The notes beneath the pieces were generated by a model that saw only the letters and a list, made by a program, of their open reading frames with translations, had not been told where the DNA came from and searched no databases. DNA of 64,000 nt from Streptomyces sp. Ag109_O5-1 (GTDB lineage: Bacteria > Actinomycetota > Actinomycetes > Streptomycetales > Streptomycetaceae), in contig NZ_RKQF01000001.1 in NCBI RefSeq assembly GCF_003814875.1, positions 6,014,001-6,078,000 of the forward strand, written 5' to 3'. The position numbers were made by a program, and so were the translations under genes. Positions 61,076 to 64,000 of the stretch are shown piece after piece. How positions within the stretch are numbered: the stretch's first letter is position 1; the number at the start of each line of letters is the position of its first letter.

Positions 61076-62053
61076 TTACGCCTGCGGGCCGGTCTCCGTC
61101 ATTCCGTGCACCGCCGGGATCGTCCCCAGGCGGCCCTTCTGGAAGTCCTCGAAGGCCTGCATCAGCTCGTCCTTGGTGTTCATGACGAACGGGCCGTAGT
61201 GGGCCATCGGCTCCCGGATCGGCTGTCCGCCGAGGAGCACGACCTCCAGGTCCGGCGTGTGCGAGTCCTGCTTCTCGTCCGCGCGGACGGTGAGGGAGGA
61301 GCCCGCGCCGAAGACCGCCGTCTGACCGAGCTGGATCGGGCGGCGCTCGGCGCCCACCGACCCCTTGCCGGCCATGACATACGCCAGGCCGTTGAAGTCC
61401 TCGCGCCACGGGAGCGTGATCTCCGCGCCCGGGGCGAGCGTCGCGTGGATCATCGTGATCGGCGTGTGGGTGATCCCGGGGCCGGCGTGGCCGTCCAGCT
61501 CGCCCGCGATGACCCGCAGCAGCGCACCGCCGTCGGGGGACGTCAGCAGCTGGACCTGGCCGCCGCGGATGTCCTGGTACCTCGGCGCCATCATCTTGTC
61601 CTTGGCCGGGAGGTTCACCCACAGCTGGAGGCCGTGGAAGAGACCGCCGGACACGACCAGCGACTCCGGCGGAGCCTCGATGTGCAGCAGGCCCGAGCCC
61701 GCCGTCATCCACTGGGTGTCGCCGTTGGTGATGGTGCCGCCACCGCCCTGGGAGTCCTGGTGGTCGAAGATGCCGTCGATGATGTAGGTGACGGTCTCGA
61801 AGCCACGGTGCGGGTGCCACGGCGTGCCCTTGGGCTCGCCCGGCGCGTACTCCACCTCACCCATCTGGTCCATCATGATGAACGGGTCGAGGTGGCGGTA
61901 GTTGATCCCCGCGAACGCCCGGCGCACCGGGAAGCCCTCACCCTCGAAACCGCTCGGCGCGGTCGTGACGGCGAGCACGGGACGGGCCACGGCGTCGGCG
62001 GGTGCGGCCACTCGGGGCAGGGTCAACGGGTTCTCGACGGTCACTGCAGGCAT
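61076..62053 (-). CDS. Pirin family protein
   Basis: The 325-residue bicupin protein carries the iron site in HPHRGFETVTYIIDG plus the downstream His/Glu (SGLLHIEAPPE). Pirins are iron-binding proteins; some have quercetin 2,3-dioxygenase activity and others regulate metabolism. ATG 62053 has a perfect AAGGAGGAG site. It is monocistronic, followed by a terminator hairpin. The family is sure; the exact activity is not. Confidence 0.92.
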   Translation of the reverse strand: MPAVTVENPLTLPRVAAPADAVARPVLAVTTAPSGFEGEGFPVRRAFAGINYRHLDPFIMMDQMGEVEYAPGEPKGTPWHPHRGFETVTYIIDGIFDHQDSQGGGGTITNGDTQWMTAGSGLLHIEAPPESLVVSGGLFHGLQLWVNLPAKDKMMAPRYQDIRGGQVQLLTSPDGGALLRVIAGELDGHAGPGITHTPITMIHATLAPGAEITLPWREDFNGLAYVMAGKGSVGAERRPIQLGQTAVFGAGSSLTVRADEKQDSHTPDLEVVLLGGQPIREPMAHYGPFVMNTKDELMQAFEDFQKGRLGTIPAVHGMTETGPQA

Positions 62054-62145
62054 GTTGGCTCCTCCTTGTGCGCCCACTTTAGTTGAGCGTTGAACTTTCT
62101 GCCACCCCTAACGGAGCGCAGCCGGCGAACATTCCCGGATCACCG

Positions 62146-63001
62146 TCAGACGCGCAGGGCAGCCGGCGCGCTCGCCGCCATGCCGAGGCCGACGGGGGTC
62201 ATGGGCAGTCCGGGCAGCACCGCGACAAGCACGCCGCCGGTCAGTTGCCACCCGGCCCTGCACCCGACCTTGGTGGTGCCCTCCGGATCCTCGGGGTCGT
62301 ACACGATCTCGACCTCCTGGGCACCGCACTCCGTACCGCTGCGGCTGCGCCGTACCCCGTGAGGGTCGACGTAGGAGTAGACGTGGTGCCTGACCGTGTC
62401 CTCGCCGGAGCCGGTCCCGTACGAGTACTCCAGCCGCCCCTCGACCGCGATCCCCCGGGCGCGCAGCACGGCGGCGTCACGCGCGTATCGCACAGCGCCC
62501 ACCAGGGCGGCCACGCCCGGCGCGAGCACCGTGGGGACGCCGACCAGCCAGGAGACGACGGCCTGCTCCCCCGCGCCCCGCGCCACCAGCGCGACCGTGA
62601 TCATCGCATAGCCGACCCCGAGCGCCGCCAACGCCACCTGCCGGGGTTCCAGCCCCGGGCGCTCCATCGTCCACGGACACCGGCGAGGCGCCCTCCGGGC
62701 GCGGCTCGGCGGCGTCCCGCACGGGCAGCGCACGACGCAGGGCCTCCGCGAACTCCCGTACGACCGGGGCACTTCGGGAGACGAGGGAGTGTCCGGGCGC
62801 GGCCGGACACTGATCGTTCGAGGTCAGAACGACGGCGAACTCTCGCCCCTCCCGGCCGCAAACTTCCACGCGTTCGATCGCGGCCACGGGTGTCCGGCGC
62901 CGCACCCCGCCCTGTTCCAGCAGCAGTACGCCGGACCGCAGCCGGGCAGCAGAACGCCGCCGGCCGTGCAGGACCGGCGGCGACGAGTCGATCTCGGTCA
63001 C
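62146..63001 (-). pseudogene. Frameshifted DUF3592-like membrane protein gene
   Basis: Two overlapping frames together look like one gene. From GTG 63001 the first encodes a PH-like N-terminal domain (ARLRSGVLLLEQGGVRRRTP ... VVREFAEALRRALPVRD) and then turns into junk after about 62670. The second, one base shifted, continues with two membrane helices (VALAALGVGYAMITVALVA, WLVGVPTVLAPGVAALVGA) and an extracellular-type domain (VRHHVYSYVDPHGVRRSRSG), ending at 62146. A single-base indel near 62665-62680 in a G/C run would restore one reading frame. It may be a sequencing error or a true mutation. Alternatively, ATG 62675 could start a separate smaller protein. Confidence 0.6.
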
Positions 63002-63054
63002 GCGGGCACAGTAGGCGAGCCCGACGAGCGGAAGGGGATATTCAGGAGTACGGC

Positions 63055-63537
63055 TCAGCCGTACATCCGGCGCATCGCGAACTCGACCATCTGCTCGACG
63101 GCCTTGGCGTCGAAGACCATCCGGTGCTCGCCCTCCATGTCGAGGACGAAGCCGTAGCCGGTCGGGAGGAGGTCGATGACCTCGGCGCCGGTGATGACGA
63201 AGTACTTGGACTCCTTGCCCGCGTACCGGCGCAGTTCCTTCAGCGAGGTGAACATCGGGATCACCGGCTGCTGGGTGTTGTGCAGGGCGAGGAAGCCGGG
63301 GTTGTCACCGCGCGGGCAGTAGACCTTCGACGTGGCGAAGACCTGCTGGAAGTCCTCGGCGGTCACCTGACCGGTGGTGAAGGCCCGCACCGCGTCCGCG
63401 AGGGACGGCGGAGACGGCTCGGGGTAGAGCGGTGGCTGCTGGCCGTATCCGCCATGGCCGCCCGGCATCTGCTGCTGCGGCTGGGCGTACTGCTGCTGAG
63501 CAGCCCCACCGTCCATGGGCTGGCCGTATCCATACAT
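63055..63537 (-). CDS. SseB-like domain protein
   Basis: The 160-residue protein has a Gln/Gly/Pro/Tyr-rich N-terminal 40 residues (MYGYGQPMDGG followed by QQQ and GYGQQ repeats), then a compact domain: LADAVRAFTTGQVTAEDFQQ, VYCPRGDNPGFLALHNTQ, VIPMFTSLKELRRYAGKESK and IDLLPTGYGFVLDMEGEHRM. This matches the SseB N-terminal type domain in Streptomyces proteins of unknown role. ATG 63537 lacks a strong ribosome site. It is divergent from the acyl-CoA dehydrogenase gene. Confidence 0.75.
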   Translation of the reverse strand: MYGYGQPMDGGAAQQQYAQPQQQMPGGHGGYGQQPPLYPEPSPPSLADAVRAFTTGQVTAEDFQQVFATSKVYCPRGDNPGFLALHNTQQPVIPMFTSLKELRRYAGKESKYFVITGAEVIDLLPTGYGFVLDMEGEHRMVFDAKAVEQMVEFAMRRMYG

Positions 63538-63618
63538 GCGCGTAAGCCTACCGAGACACGCGGTGCACGCGAGAAGGTAGACCCATCTCACACTTCACCG
63601 GATGGGGGTTGCGCCTTA

Positions 63619-63632
63619 TTACCGGCGGGTAG
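63619..63632. promoter_or_regulatory. Possible TetR-type operator
   Basis: TTACCGGCGGGTAG has half-sites TACC and GGTA around GGCG, as in operators of TetR regulators of fatty acid catabolism genes, and lies 80 bases before the acyl-CoA dehydrogenase start. The TAGCAT that follows could be a minus 10 box. Confidence 0.4.
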
Positions 63633-63713
63633 CATCATCGGAGCTACTCGTTGGTATGTGAAAGCTTGCGCGAGGATTCAGTGCCTCGCCGATCCGGATA
63701 CGGAGCCGTCACC

Positions 63714-64000
63714 ATGGGGCACTACAAGTCCAACCTGCGCGACATCGAATTCAACCTGTTCGAAGTGCTCGGTCGCGACAAGCTGTACGGCACCGGTCCG
63801 TTCGGCGAGATGGACACCGACACCGCGAAGAGCGTCCTGGAGGAGCTGACCCGGCTCGCCGAGAACGAGCTCGCGGAGTCCTTCGCCGACGCCGACCGCA
63901 ACCCGCCGGTCTTCGACCCGGAGACCAACACCGCGCCGGTCCCGGCGTCCTTCAAGAAGAGCTACAAGGCCTTCATGGACTCCGAGTACTGGCGTCTCGG
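63714..64000 (+). CDS. Acyl-CoA dehydrogenase, N-terminal part
   Basis: The gene runs off the right edge; about 95 codons are visible. The protein starts MGHYKSNLRDIEFNLFEVLG, then GTGPFGEMDTDTAKSVLEEL and DRNPPVFDPETN, the characteristic N-terminal helical domain of actinobacterial long-form acyl-CoA dehydrogenases, FAD enzymes of fatty acid beta-oxidation. ATG 63714 follows GGAG at 8 bases. A TTACC...GGTAG palindrome about 80 bases upstream may be a TetR-type operator. Confidence 0.88.
   Translation, partial: MGHYKSNLRDIEFNLFEVLGRDKLYGTGPFGEMDTDTAKSVLEELTRLAENELAESFADADRNPPVFDPETNTAPVPASFKKSYKAFMDSEYWRL

Noticed and set aside
57552..61820. A 1422-codon open frame on the minus strand across the SpoIIE phosphatase, permease and pirin genes
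   Set aside because: It is a GC-rich shadow frame: it is antisense to one well-recognised gene and out of frame in two others, with no domain and with Arg/Pro/Gly-rich junk composition.

Overview
The window is chromosomal DNA of a Streptomyces or a very close relative. The evidence is GC above 70 percent with strong third-position GC, GTG starts, a bldA-type TTA codon regulator, SpoIIE-type phosphatases, an LAXTG sorting signal, and an exact Streptomyces-type parS palindrome between aspS and a SpoIIE phosphatase gene. The parS site together with metG, aspS and a second threonyl-tRNA synthetase gene suggests a position in the origin-proximal half of the chromosome (inference).

Positions 1-13839 are one flank of an extracellular contractile injection system (eCIS) cluster that continues beyond the left edge. 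It holds the start of the sheath gene (minus strand) and two paralogous DUF4157 cargo-type proteins (plus strand). One cargo has no recognisable C-terminal domain and has lost the first His of HExxH. The other keeps HELDH and carries a zinc-deaminase core (HAE...PCKAC) with helix-turn-helix-like segments behind it. A membrane-anchored lectin protein follows (resembling CisA of Streptomyces systems, recalled from memory), then a Pvc15-type AAA+ ATPase, a DUF4255/Pvc16-type protein, a small LuxR protein and a large LAL regulator with two TTA codons. The deaminase-armed DUF4157 protein is the most striking item in the window.

Positions 13849-28100 are ordinary accessory metabolism and secreted proteins: an M20 amidohydrolase with a divergent Lrp regulator, an MT0933-type antitoxin-like protein, a glycerol-facilitator-like channel, an SDR, membrane and secreted proteins, a formylglycine-generating enzyme, a DUF4232 lipoprotein, a 2OG-type oxygenase-like protein, a DUF4142 protein, a GH13 glucosidase and an LAHTG wall protein.

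Positions 28157-45000 hold a nucleoside hydrolase and an editing-domain-less ThrRS behind a threonine attenuator (leader peptide with three Thr codons, terminator, SD hairpin). Then come hydrolases, decayed genes (MarR and amidohydrolase remnants), an XRE-TPR regulator divergent from a small exported peptide, a necrosis-inducing NLP protein, a secreted propeller/Ig protein behind a PafBC-type DNA-damage promoter, phosphatases and membrane proteins, and a MocR regulator with direct-repeat operators.

Positions 45073-64000 carry an alpha/beta hydrolase, a FUSC transporter, a vWA protein with a roughly 300-residue acidic tract, metG, a truncated alcohol dehydrogenase, a secreted pectate lyase, a frameshifted intradiol dioxygenase, aspS, parS, a SpoIIE phosphatase, an AI-2E family permease, a pirin, a frameshifted membrane gene, an SseB-like protein and the start of an acyl-CoA dehydrogenase gene. 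The NLP and pectate lyase genes suggest contact with plant material (inference).
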